In this document: piece by piece, positions 11,060 to 24,134 of the stretch
How positions within the stretch are numbered: position 1 is the first letter of the stretch
How the letters are laid out: every line of letters begins with the position of its first letter
NCBI GenBank assembly: GCA_028023455.1
Contig: JAQFVV010012405.1
Location: 12,009,423 to 12,073,422 of the forward strand
Direction of reading: 5' to 3'
DNA length: 64,000 nt
Source: Epiperipatus broadwayi
Lineage: Eukaryota > Onychophora > Udeonychophora > Euonychophora > Peripatidae
Position numbers and translations under genes: made by a program
Notes under the pieces: generated by a model
Told to the model about the DNA's origin: nothing
Database searches by the model: none
The model's input: the letters and a program-made list of their open reading frames with translations, nothing else

Positions 11060-14055
11060 TTTGCTATTAACTGAAAGGAGACCCTTTGATTCCTCTTGGA
11101 GGCATTAAAGAAACTGAGCAGGGCAAATTCCTAATGTCCACTCCATACGTTCTAGTCATTGCGGCTGTTATTACTATGTGATTATTCATATAGTATACGA
11201 ACATGGATGAGCTACTCACCAACAGGCATTAGTGAGTGTGGTGAGTTTATTGGCTTTTTACCTCTGAGTTTAACATTAAGAAACACTATGGTCTTTCTTC
11301 TCAGGGCCTGATAAGACAGAATGAATGTTTGTGTAAATGATAAATATTTTTCCAATACATATATACAATTATGACAGACAAAAAAAAATCATGTCCCTTA
11401 TTCCCAGGAGGCTGTAAAGTCACCAACCAAGGCAGCAGTTGGTGGGTGAAGGCAGTGGGTGCTAAGAATCCCCTGATTGCAGATGCAGGCTGCCATTTAA
11501 TGATGACTTTTTATTTAGGTACTTACAACTGCAGATCACTTTCAAGTGAAAGAAGATTGCAAAAATTAGAAGAAGAACTCTCTTATATTAAATGGGATAT
11601 TATTGGACTTTGTGAAGTTAGAAGAAAAGGTGAAGAGACAATTGATTTAAAAAGTGGACATATGCTCTATTATAAAGGCACAAATATTGGAAATACAAGT
11701 GGAGTAGGATTCATTATAAATAAAAAGTGAAAGAACAACATTGTGGAGATTGATGGTGTATCAGACAGAGTGGCAAGATTAGTTATACAACTTAATAGCA
11801 GATATCAAATGCAGATAATTCAGGTTTATGCCCCAACAAGTTCTCATAGTGATGAAGTAGTAGAAGATTTTTATATGGATGTACAAAATGCTTTTGATCA
11901 GATTAAACAACATTTTAAAATTGTTATGGGAGACTTTAATGCTAGAATTGGTAAACAAATGAAAAATGAAAGTTCTGCAGGTAATTTTGGTTGTGGTAAT
12001 AGAAATGAGAGAAGGCATAGATTTGTGGAGTTTGCAGAAAAAAAAAATTATGTTATGAATTCTTTTTTTAAGAAAAATGTTAAAAGGAAATAAAATGGAC
12101 ATGGAAGCATCCAAATGAAGGCACAGCAGAATTGGATTATATTTTGACTAACAGAAAATACATATTTCAAGATTGTAATATTCTTAATAAATTTAACACA
12201 GGAAGTGATCGATTAGTAAGATGTAAGATATGTGTTAATGCAAACTAGAGAGACAAAAATTATTAAGAAAAACAATATTTACAGTTGATACTCCTAATCT
12301 TTAGAAACATTCTAATGAATTTAAATTACATCTTACTAATTGGTGTCAAATATTAGTAGATTTTGAACATGATTGAGATTTGAATGAAATTAATATGAAA
12401 ATAACTGATACACTTTTAAAAACTGCAACAAAGATAGCTGGTAGAAAAAAGCAGCAATTGACCAATAAAATTTTTACTGAGACTAGAGCATTTATGAAGA
12501 AAAGAAGGAATATGAAGATATACAAAAATGATGCATTAAAATGGATTGAATATCTCCAATTTTGTAAAATGGTGTGGAAAAGAGTTGAAAATGATATAAA
12601 AAAGTATAACTGTGAACTAGCAAGGAAAGCTGTAGAAAAAAATAAAAATCTCAAGAATGAAAAAAAACTTTTTGGTATTGGTAGGAAATTTATATCTGCA
12701 ATAAGAAAAAAAGATGGAATTATTACTACAAAAAAAGATGACATCATGAAATGGGTAGAAGACTTTTATCAAGAATTATATAGTAATAAAGAAAAAAGTA
12801 CCTCCTATATCTATTACATCTTCCAAATTGCCCAGAATTTTAAATGAAGAAGTGAGACATGCAATTAAATGTATGAAGAAGGAAAAGGCTCTAGGTAATG
12901 ATTGAATTATAATTGATATATTAAAAGAAGCAGGTGAAGAAATAGAATTTTTTTTATCAAAGTTATATACCAAATGCCTAAATGATAAAGATGTACCAGA
13001 TGATTGGAAGAATGCAGTAATAATATTAATATTTAAAAAAGGTGATAAAGAAGATATTAGAAATTACAGACCTATCAGCCTTTTACCTGTTTTATACAAA
13101 ATTTTTACCAAGATTATTACAACTCATCTACAGAGAACATTGGATTTCCACCAACCAAGAGAACAAGCTGGATTTAAAAGTGGTTTTAGTACAGTAGATC
13201 ATATTTAGGTATTGAGAGAAGTTATAGAAAGGACAAATGAATATGAGTTGTCATTATGTTTTGGATTTGTAGATTATGAAAAGGCATTTGATTCTATAAA
13301 CATTTCTTCAGTGATTAAAGCATTGGATCATCAATGTATAGATCCATGATATTGTAATATTTGAAAGAATATTTATAGAATTGCAACAGCAATAATTAGA
13401 TTACATAATGATACTGGGAAAGTCAACATTGAGAAAGGTGTAAGACAAGGTGACTCCAAATCTCCAAAACTTTTTACAGCAGTGCTGCAAAAAGTATTTT
13501 GTGGATTAAAATGGGAAACTGAAAAAGTGAAAGTAAATGGAGATTATTTAAGTCATTTAGATTTTGCAGATGATGTTGTTGTTTTTTAAAATAATGCTTC
13601 AGAGCTGCAGGAAATGTTGCAGGCATTATCAGATGAAAGTAGTAAAGTAGGACTAAAGACAAATGTTAAAAAGACTAAAGTAATGTTTAATCGATTTGCT
13701 CAAAATATGAAAATAAAGATTGATTATGATGAATTGGAAGAAGTTAACAGTTACAAATACATTGTTGAGATTATTAATACAGATGAAAACATAATGGATG
13801 AAATTAATCATAGAATTAAACTTGGTTGGAGTGCTTTTGGTAGAAATAACTTGATACTAAAAGGAAATATGCCTATGTGTTTGAAAAGTAAGGTTTTTAG
13901 CAAATGTGTTTTACCAGTTCTTACTTATGGATCTGAGACTTGGACACTTAATAGAAGAGCAATGCAGAGATTTCAGATCACTCAAAGAAGTATGGAGAGA
14001 TGCATGTTGGGAGTAACAAGAAGAGATCAAAAGATGCAGCAAAATATTAAACATT
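11060..14055 (+). mobile_element. RTE-type non-LTR retrotransposon, copy 1, decayed and 3'-truncated
   Basis: Contains an apurinic-type endonuclease followed by a reverse transcriptase in the order typical of RTE elements, whose host-genome copies are often annotated 'craniofacial development protein 2-like' or F52C9.6-like. It is nearly colinear with the minus-strand copy at 52.9-55.75 kb but carries many more stops and indels. Sequence 11060-11370 is more complex and GC-richer than its surroundings and is plausibly 5' leader, but copy 2 is truncated there, so this cannot be confirmed. Homology stops abruptly near 14030 within the region after the RT, with no RTE-style tail, so the 3' end was lost after insertion or the copy was rearranged. 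Confidence 0.9.
11371..12260 (+). pseudogene. RTE endonuclease domain, copy 1 (broken)
   Basis: AP-endonuclease-like domain that would nick target DNA for retrotransposition. Visible motifs are TYNCRSLSSERRLQ at the N-terminus, DIIGLCEVRRKGEE, the GVGFIINKK block, IQVYAPTSSHSDEVVEDFY, the catalytic GDFNARIG near 11929-11955 and an ELDYILTN-equivalent block near 12130. Breaks: a TGA replaces the tryptophan expected after INKK at 11728; five extra bases (TAAAA) near 12090 shift the frame and create a stop; and the SDH motif near the C-terminus reads S-D-R, with the histidine codon missing. The extra 40 N-terminal residues from the ATG at 11371 have no counterpart in copy 2 and may be leader translation. 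Non-functional by these lesions. Confidence 0.9.
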
Positions 14056-14057
14056 GA
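12380..14057 (+). pseudogene. RTE reverse transcriptase, copy 1 (broken)
   Basis: Linker (12380-12847, lysine-rich) followed by reverse transcriptase. Recognisable are a KKGDKEDIRNYRPISLLPVLY block near 13035-13095, REQAGFKSGFST, the motif A region GFVDYEKAFDSI near 13263-13300, a GVRQGDS region near 13436, and the catalytic LDFADDVVVF near 13559-13587. Damage includes in-frame stops at about 13207 (TAG), in the DP-YCN segment near 13348 and 13363, and directly after VVVF at about 13588, plus frameshifts between 12840 and 13040. The last open segment (13614-14057) carries the thumb-like LPVLTYGSETWTL block and then diverges. Compared with copy 2 it lacks the final ~100 residues. Confidence 0.9.
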
Positions 14058-14059
14058 AT

Positions 14060-15425
14060 GTGAATTTAATATATCTAATCTGCCATGCGAAAGTGTAACA
14101 TTAATTATTATTACAGAGATATAGGGACAATACCCTGACCAGTATTACTATTATGAGCCAATTCTAACAATGCTATATAATCAAACAACATTAGAGGGAT
14201 AAACAAAATATAATAAAACTCTGGTTTATAGGTTTCAATCTATACATAGAAATTATTATGGAGGGGGGGGTATATTTGATCAACTAGCTAAATAATTATT
14301 GAATATACTTTCATGTTACTAAAACTAGTACATTACTCTATTCAGAAATCTCAATAAGACAGAATTCAATAGTAAGCCACAAAATTAAATAAGCATTATA
14401 GGAATTTGAACCAGTGAGCATGGAGAATGTCATTAAGAAACAGTTATGGGGAAGATATTTGCAATTATATCTCCAAATATTTATTACATTTAAATGCTTG
14501 CTGCTTCAATTGGCATATAAATAACAAAAATAACAGCAAAGAAATATTATAGGCACAACCACAGTGATAGACAGAGAAATTAGTGTAGGTTACATTTAGT
14601 TTAATTATGATATTTGTAAAGATATAGGCAAACTATACAAATAATATATTTACTTTAATGAGAATTTATAATGGAACATTTATAGAATTTAGAAAATTAC
14701 ATTAGTTTATTGTTTACTAGCTTTAAACTTTTAAGTAGAAATTTGGATTTAGAAATAGTTCATTAACACGGAGTTCTGCATTACCGATTAGTTGCTGGAC
14801 TGGATAAGCAGGTGTTGGCTTTCAGGTATCATGGTGGTTTTCTTGAGCTGGCATAGCATCTACATTATGGAAGTAGGCTGTTGTTGGATGGTTTCATTTT
14901 GCAGCTCTAGTGGTTGAAGCATTGGCTGGCAATGGGCACCATTCTTTCATGGATTTAGAAGCAGCTGTCACCTTTCTCCAGCCAGATCTTTCAAAGATCA
15001 ATCTGATATGGCTTAGGTATAATGATGCTCTTCTAAAATTAATGACTCATCCTCTCAAACTTAAAATATATCCTATTTATACTTTAATTTCAAAGTACCT
15101 AACTAGAAAAGAACTTGTTTTGCCTGGAAACTCATTAACTCTAAAACATCACAACGAATTGTAAGATTTCCCAATTTGATCAAAATACTTTTATTTAGGC
15201 TTCCATGGCACCTCAAATTTTCCTCTATGTGCCAAATGGTGCTACACCAGTGACTTTAATGACTACACTTTTGCTGTAAACAAAGTTGAGTATAGCAATT
15301 ATCAACTTTCAAACTTTGATTTAACCATAGGTGCAATGGACTTAAATGCAAATCTGTTTACAGCTAACTTTTTATTTTTAGCTAATTTAACTAAAAGCTT
15401 TTTGGTCTTTTACAAAGTTAAATCA
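14060..15425. other. Spacer with one moderately complex stretch (14760-15170)
   Basis: Most is AT-rich. Around 14760-15170 composition becomes more balanced and an 84-codon frame is open on + from 14910 to 15164. I do not recognise its product, and it shows no family motif, signal peptide or splice context. It could be a fragment of an unidentified repeat or a decayed gene. A G run (GGAGGGGGGGG) occurs near 14261. Confidence 0.4.
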
Positions 15426-15426
15426 T

Positions 15427-17435
<2,009 letters not shown>

Positions 17436-17447
17436 ACAATATATGAC

Positions 17448-17569
17448 TTTTTTTTTTATTTTTATTTTTAAAGTGTCATAGCATCAGCCGGGACGCGAAC
17501 CCGCAACCCGGGCAACTGCCTGCAAGTGCAAGGCAGTCGCGCTGACCTCTTGACCACCAATGCAAGACA
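17448..17569 (-). mobile_element. tRNA-derived SINE copy 2, with target-site duplication
   Basis: The best-preserved GC-rich copy. On the minus strand it has GCATTGGTGGTCAAGAGG (A box TGGTCAAGAGG), a duplicated-looking anticodon-arm region CTGCCTTGCACTTGCAGGCAG, the B box GGTTCGCGTCC, then CGGCTGATGC, which pairs with the 5' GCATTGG like a tRNA acceptor stem, then CTATGACAC and an A-rich tail. Flanking duplication ACAATATATGAC (17436-17447) and ACAATATACGAC (17570-17581) differs at one base. This supports insertion by target-primed retrotransposition. It is not a functional tRNA gene, because the anticodon loop is expanded. Confidence 0.92.
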
Positions 17570-17589
17570 ACAATATACGACATTTGATG

Positions 17590-20320
17590 ATTGATTTGTT
17601 CAAATTGAAATTATTGTGCAAATTGTATCTCAGTCCAATTTCTTTACACATTCAATACTGTAGTGACATTAAACAGGTTAAATACTTTTATTACCTTTCT
17701 CTAGCAATATATCATAAGAATGACCTTTATCTTTTTGATTAGCTTTATTGTCTTTTATTTTAACTTCAGTTTACACATTGTTTTTATTTTTTAATGTTTA
17801 TTATTAAATGTATCTGCATTGACTAGTAGACAAAAATGATGATAGCATTGGAATTATTGAAAATTATATTTTTGAATTATAAATGCTATTATTAATTATT
17901 GTTTATATCACATTGAAAATTTTCGAAGTACATATCAATCACGTGATTCTCAGGAGACAAAAGAAGAATTGGAATTACATAAAAGTATTAATGAAACATA
18001 AATTTTAGTTTTACTAATATAAATTGTTCAAAATGTTGGACAAGTAATAGAAAAAGAAAACCTGTTATTTATTTTTTTAATGAGATTAATAAAAACATAT
18101 AATTAAAAATGCTTATATATAAACTGAGAATTGGTGACGTGCAATTAACAATAAAATACCTAATAGATCCAGACACTGACATTTAATAAGTCACATATTT
18201 ACAAATGTGTGCTGCATATATACTAAAGCATGCAAATTATATAAGTGTGTTTTCATTCTGTATAAGCACAGTGAATTGAAAAAATAAACAAAACAAAAAT
18301 TTTTTTTTCATTAATTTCTAGTGTTTTATTTTTTTTTATTTGTTTTAAATGAGAATATTAACGAAGAAGACTTGAGAATATTGTATATTTATGTATTTAG
18401 GCGATATATATTTAATTTAAAACAACCCACTTCAGATTAAAGATTCCCCAATAGTTTTTTATAAAGAATAATAAAGTATTATTAGATTGGATAGTCAACT
18501 GTTGGTTTTGAGGGTTAAATGTTTTTATATCTCTACAAGATGTTAAAAGCGGATAGAAAGCAGTCCGTACATTGCATCATAATGGTATAGTAAAAATGAC
18601 ATTACAGAAATATTATTAATTATTGGATAATCTCTAGTCTAATGAATGACTAATAAAAATTATGTTTTTATTTCTTATTTATCCTGAAATTAAAAATAGC
18701 TATATACATTCAACGACTAATTATATGCAGCTAACTAAGTAGTTCAAGATAAGACGGCTATCTGAAAAAAGTCTTAGCTTAGCTTTTTCAGCACGGATTT
18801 GTAAATTTGTTCCTAAAATTGGAAGATTGGTGTGCAAAACATTAGCCATGAAACTCATATATGTAGCAAACATTTTTCTAATGCCATATATATCTGCATG
18901 AGTTCGGTTTTATTTTCTCTATTCAACTATTCATTCTGATTGTTTTAATAAAGCAATTCCATTTCAAAAGAAAATAAAAACACATGAATTGCTAGGGCCT
19001 TTTGTTCAAGTGTTTTTAATTAGGAATAATCAATAGTCGCGACTAACAATAAAATGAAAATTGTTTCTTTTTAATTAACTCTGCATATTATATTTATTTT
19101 TTATTAATTATGTAGATAGAATGCCTACAACATTATATATTGAAACTAAAACAATTTTATTTTTTCACGTAAATCTTTAAGAATTGTTTTCTTTGCTGTT
19201 TTCTGTAACATTACTTGTTATCAACAATTTAAATAAATAATCAAATTATGTAATGTGACTTTGTTTAAAGATAATAAAATGATTTTTATGAAAACAAAAA
19301 GTATGAAAGATTTCTTCTAAAATATTTAATTATTTTATTACAATAAAACATTTAAAAGATATTTATTATTATTAGAAAAAAAATATAATTTTAGGTTTTT
19401 CATATTTTACAATAGTACAAAACTTTCATCGTATTGTTTAAAATATTAATTATTTTTTAGTCGTAATAAAAAACAAGATTATTAATTTCATTATATAATT
19501 TTCATATTTTAATGTCAGGTCTTTGCAAAGTAAATTAATTTTATTTCATTTTATTTCCAATAATAACTTTAACATCAATCAATAAATTGACATCATACAA
19601 GAATTATTTTTCCACATAATTAAGTTTCTTTTTTCATTAATGTAAATTTCTCTTAAATTTTACTTGTACGTTTTTATATTAAACTATGTAAGTTAAACAC
19701 GTTAGTTTTATTATATAAATATATAAAACCATGGTAAGTATTGGCAATATACTACAGCTACTATAAACTGTTTGATGTGATAATATGTTGGGCTATTTAC
19801 ACCATCTATCATTAAACGTTGAACGAATAGTAAAGTTATTTTAAAAACAACTTTATTGGAAATATTCATGTTACATGAGTTAAATAAGTCAAAGAGTCCA
19901 GGTAATCTTGGCACCTTATGCTGGCATTGTAGAGCTAGGTGGCTGCATCATGGCATAAGTGTGGGTGTTTTGAATTTCTTAAGGTGAATGTTCATGTGCT
20001 TGGGAAGGAAACGCTTTTCCAGATGTTTCTGAAAAGCCATTCAGGAGCTAACAATTTATCTCTTTGTTTTATCTTGGTGAGTAGCTTGAGAAAATTTTAA
20101 ACTTTATCTAAACTTTTCAAATACAAACGTCTTGTTAGTAATAACACACAGAAAACCCAAATTAGTAATTACACAAAGTTTCAAGTTCTATTATTCCCCA
20201 CTCTTCTTCAGGCGATGCTGGTCTAACCAATGACAACATTAGCATAGAAATCAAACTTATACCTTTGTATTCTTGAATCTTGACTCTTATAAACTTTAAA
20301 AATTTCTATACATTCAACAT
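17590..20320. other. AT-rich spacer
   Basis: No gene or RNA recognised. A short, more complex stretch at about 19.89-20.25 kb (GGTGGCTGCATCATGGC, CTCTTCTTCAGGCGATGCTGG) stands out from the background but I could not identify it. Confidence 0.45.
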
Positions 20321-20329
20321 TTAATGGTA

Positions 20330-20440
20330 GATGATGGAAATAGTTCAACATATTATCACATCTAATATACGATCATCACAAACCTTTAGGTAAATACCAT
20401 AAACTGTCATTTCAGTTATAGTACCTACTTGCCTAAGGTA
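20330..20440 (+). repeat. Dispersed repeat, related to 8.3 kb
   Basis: Shares the CACATCTAATATAC-ATCATCACAAAC segment and following ~60 bp with 8300-8430 in the same orientation. Boundaries unknown. Confidence 0.5.
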
Positions 20441-20449
20441 TTTTGAACC

Positions 20450-22745
20450 CATATGCAAATAGTACTATAAGTAGAGAACTAAGTACAAACATATATATAA
20501 TAACAAGATTACAACTACTTGATAAGAAATCTTTTTTGTCACTAGCTATAAAAAATAGTAAATAAAAAATGAATAAATAATGACAATAGCATTTTAAAAT
20601 GAAAACTTTTAATACTAGGCCTGTCACATCTAGAATTAAGAATAAAAGACTTACCAAATAGAAATATGAGATAAAATTTTAAAATCAAAAAGAATAAAAT
20701 ATTTAGCAGTATAATAAATATATTGTTCAGAGTTATAGAAGCAGAGATAAACTTGGAGTTTTGATCACATTCTATTCTGTACTGCATAAAAAGGAGGAGA
20801 CATTATAAAATCTATTTTTGTTAATATATTTTAGTACTCTTATTAAACTTTACATCTTACTATTTATATACTATTTAAAGATTATAAAATAACTCACATA
20901 AGAAATATAAAATGACAAAAATTTATATTATAAATGTTATAATAAATTATGAAAAAACCCTCAATTGGTACAAATATATATATATAACATTGTTTTTTAA
21001 ACTGAGAAAATATAAAAAAATGTTAAACAAATATATAAACAATCATAATTTATTTTAGAAATGACTGTGGCATTGTATTGGTAGTGATAATACTGCCATC
21101 AATTTTTCATTGCATTTGTTAAATGTAATAACATGAAACAAAAAATACAATAAAAACTATTTTTATAATATTTCAGATTATAATTCCAATTATATTTTAT
21201 AGATGTCACTGCATTTAGAAAAAAAAAACTGAAGAGTAAACAAAATTCCAGTTAATCTTTTCAAACATAGTAGAAACAGCTTCTACACACATTCAACATC
21301 ATCTTTTTTTTTAGATCATAAAGTACATATAATATTTAATTTTGTACTTCTATAATTTTTGGAGGAAAATATTAATATTTATTTTCCTTTAATTATTTAA
21401 TATTTACATTGTAGTTTTATTTCTAGCAATATTTTTTATCAATATAAGTTTAAATAAGTATATAAATGCTGTCAAACAAGAATTGCCCTTTGATAAACTC
21501 TTTTTTGCCTGTTACTAATACAAGACCTACCTTTCATCTATTACTGTTATAATGATCATTCTTTTTTACTTGTTTGCAAAATAACAAAAAATATCATATA
21601 TCAGAAACATGTTACATTAATATTATAAATTTAGCAATAAACAGAAAATCTAATAGTGTTTAACTGGGTGTGTTTTAGAACATGTACAATTAAAAATTAC
21701 ATCATGTATTTTGTACCATATGTTTAACAATATATGTTTATTTTTGATGAAGTTTCTTTGCAACAAAAAGGCATTAAGGTTATCTATTTAAGATTATTTC
21801 TATTTTTTTTTTTTGTTTAAGAATCATATTTATAAATTGTACAAATGATAAAAAATATTATAAAAGCATTTAAATTATTGGAATTTAAAATTATCTGTTT
21901 ACTATAAAAATGTTACTCATTGGTTATCTTTATGGAAATGAACAAATAACATTACTTTCATGAAAATTTAATATATATATATATGTGTGTGTGTGTAGCA
22001 CATCTCTTTTTCCCAGGAAAAAAAACTATCAATAATCTTATTAGCATACAGCAGTTTATGTTTCATGTCATATTCAATTAAACAAATGGCAGTTTGATCA
22101 CACATTTAAATGGCCAAAATAAAACATTTTAAACATTATTTAAATGCATTGTCATTTGAAGATTCATTCTAACATTGTATTATTTTTACATAAGATAAAC
22201 AATTTAAAATATATGTAAATGCAAAATAAATAATAAAGAAAATCACTTAAAACTTTGTAAGTTTTCATTAGACATGATTCAAGTGACATTGTCTATCTTA
22301 TGTTTAAAACACTCATATAACAGACTGATATTATTTGTATTATTTGCATATTAGGTACATTTTAAAAATATTTTATGTTTTTTAATGATATTGAATCTAT
22401 AATTTTGTTTTAATTTTTGTTTGTAGATAGCAGGTATAATCAGGAAATAAGAATTGATATAAATTTGGTCAATCAAACAATAGGAACATTTCACATTATG
22501 AAAGATACGTTTTATTTATTTATTTTGGCAAACTTATTCTTTTCATTTAAATTTATATTTTTGTAATTACTAATGATTTTAAGAATCAAAAATCTTACAT
22601 AGTGAGATAAGAAAAAAAATCTACCATTTTATTAATAAACATTTAGATATAAAGTTATTTTATTTTTCAGTTTTAGTATTAATACTTTAACAATTTAAAA
22701 TTCTTTATTACTTTTAACAATTTTAAAAATAGTCTAAATAATATG
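20450..22745. other. AT-rich spacer
   Basis: Nothing recognised beyond short microsatellites such as an (AT)n(GT)n tract near 21971-21997. Open frames at 20433-20787 (minus) are leucine/phenylalanine-rich and compositionally driven. Confidence 0.5.
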
Positions 22746-22750
22746 TAATT

Positions 22751-22990
22751 AGTCTATTCAATCAGTGTATTCTATATTTCTTATATAAGTAAATGCAAGG
22801 GATATGTACTTAGAATTTTTCAGTTTATATTTGTCCACTTCTCCATCTCAAATAATTGATACACATGACCATATATAAGCAAAAACATAGATGATCCTCA
22901 ATGTATGTATTTTGAGCAAAACCAGAACTCATCATTTGTGACAGATCATAATATATCACACATATATACAATCAGTTCTCAGCTTGTATA
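22751..22990 (-). repeat. Fold-back family, single-arm copy
   Basis: Reverse-complemented, this reads ATTATGATCTG...GATGAGTTCTGGTTTTGCTCAAAATACATACATTGAGGATCATCTATG...GGTCATGTGTATC...GAGATGGAGAAG. It matches the single-arm copy at 35.2 kb and one half of the palindromic copy at 23.26-23.60 kb. No coding capacity. Confidence 0.75.
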
Positions 22991-23263
22991 ATTTCATAAA
23001 TGTAATGGACAGACTTCAATGTTCTTACCCTTCCAACAATTCAACCATCCTTTTCATTGAAAAACCAATGATGCAATACCTAAAGTCCTTAAAGAATTTG
23101 ATATTGTATTCATATCCATGTAGATATTAGGTCAATGTAATCCCTCATATTATCAGACCATTATGTATCCATGTATTAATTGGAGGTGGATGGGCTGAAC
23201 TTATAAATGTAAGCTATTTCCAAGACTTATTATCCTATTCTTTCAATATACTGAATTTTTATT

Positions 23264-23600
23264 ATATAAGTAAATAGAGGGATTGAACTTTAAGATTTTT
23301 CAGGTGATATTCACCCTCCACTCCATCTCTAACAACCGATACACATGACCAGAAATATGCAAAACAGATAGATGATTCCCAGTATATGTCGTTATCTTAA
23401 TGTAAGCCAAACACTGATTGTACATACATGTGAAAAATTATGATTTGGCCCAACTGATAAGTGCTCATTCTGCACAAAATATGTATATTGAGAATCATCT
23501 ATCTTTTTTGCATGTATGTGATCATGTGTGCCAGTTGTTTGAGACAGAGTAGAGGATGAATATAGATTGTAAAATAATAAGCTCAAGTCCTTCTATTGAG
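23264..23600. repeat. Fold-back element with ~117-bp inverted arms
   Basis: Left arm about 23273-23389 and right arm about 23479-23596 are reverse complements with scattered mismatches: GATAGATGATTC against GAATCATCTATC, CATGACC against GGTCATG-like, CTCCACTCCATCTC against GAGACAGAGTAGAGG. The ~90-bp centre holds the ATTATGATTTGGCCCAACTGATAAG segment that marks one end of the single-arm copies. It was probably formed from two opposed copies or is an inherently palindromic element. Confidence 0.82.
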
Positions 23601-24003
23601 TATAAACAATAATTTAAACAGTGATTTAATTTTGTGGCAAACTCTATTCAAACTGAAAGTCACATTTATTGAAAGTTAACCATATCATCTAAGGCTCAAC
23701 TTAGAAATCACAGTATACAGTTTAGTAGTTTAGCTGATAACATATTTAAAATGTTGTATAATTGTATTAAAAGTTTTCATGTTTATTCATTGTTAACGGG
23801 TGTGATCTTATGGGAAGTTTAAATTCAAAAGAAAGCATATTGTTTCCTTTATTGATTATCCTCTAGTTGGGAAAAGGTAGATACCCACATATATACTCTG
23901 GATAGTTGGGTTAACTGTAGGTTGAATCCTTAGCTAATTAACGTGAAAAAATGCTTAAAAATAACCTATAATTAATATTGTTTTTATGTAATATTTCATA
24001 TAT

Positions 24004-24017
24004 AACAATATATATAA
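24004..24017. repeat. Target-site duplication, left
   Basis: AACAATATATATAA, repeated without mismatch at 24121-24134 on the other side of the SINE. Confidence 0.9.
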
Positions 24018-24120
24018 GTCAAGCATTGGTGGTCAAGAGGTCAGCACAGCTGCCTTGTAAGCAGTTGTCTTGGGTTAGTGGGTTCACTTCCCGGCTGATG
24101 CTATGACACATGAAAAAAAA
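24018..24120 (+). mobile_element. tRNA-derived SINE copy 3 with perfect 14-bp duplication
   Basis: Short retroposon of about 103 bp. The tRNA-like part (24023-24101, 79 nt) has an A box TGGTCAAGAGG at 24030-24040 and a B box GGTTCACTTCC at 24081-24091, spaced as in a tRNA. The 5' GCATTGG can pair with the 3' CTGATGC with two wobble pairs, giving a full acceptor-like stem. The anticodon-like arm GCTGC-CTTGTAA-GCAGT would present UGU. It is followed only by TATGACACATG and an A run, so there is no SINE body. The perfect duplication of 14 bp (24004-24017 and 24121-24134) indicates a recent, LINE-mobilised insertion. Not called as a tRNA gene because of the tail, the duplications and the sister copies. 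Confidence 0.95.
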
Positions 24121-24134
24121 AACAATATATATAA

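Noticed and set aside
24023-24101. Candidate functional tRNA gene
   Set aside because: A and B boxes and an acceptor-like stem are present, but the A tail, the flanking 14-bp duplications and two sister copies with altered anticodon arms show a retroposed SINE.
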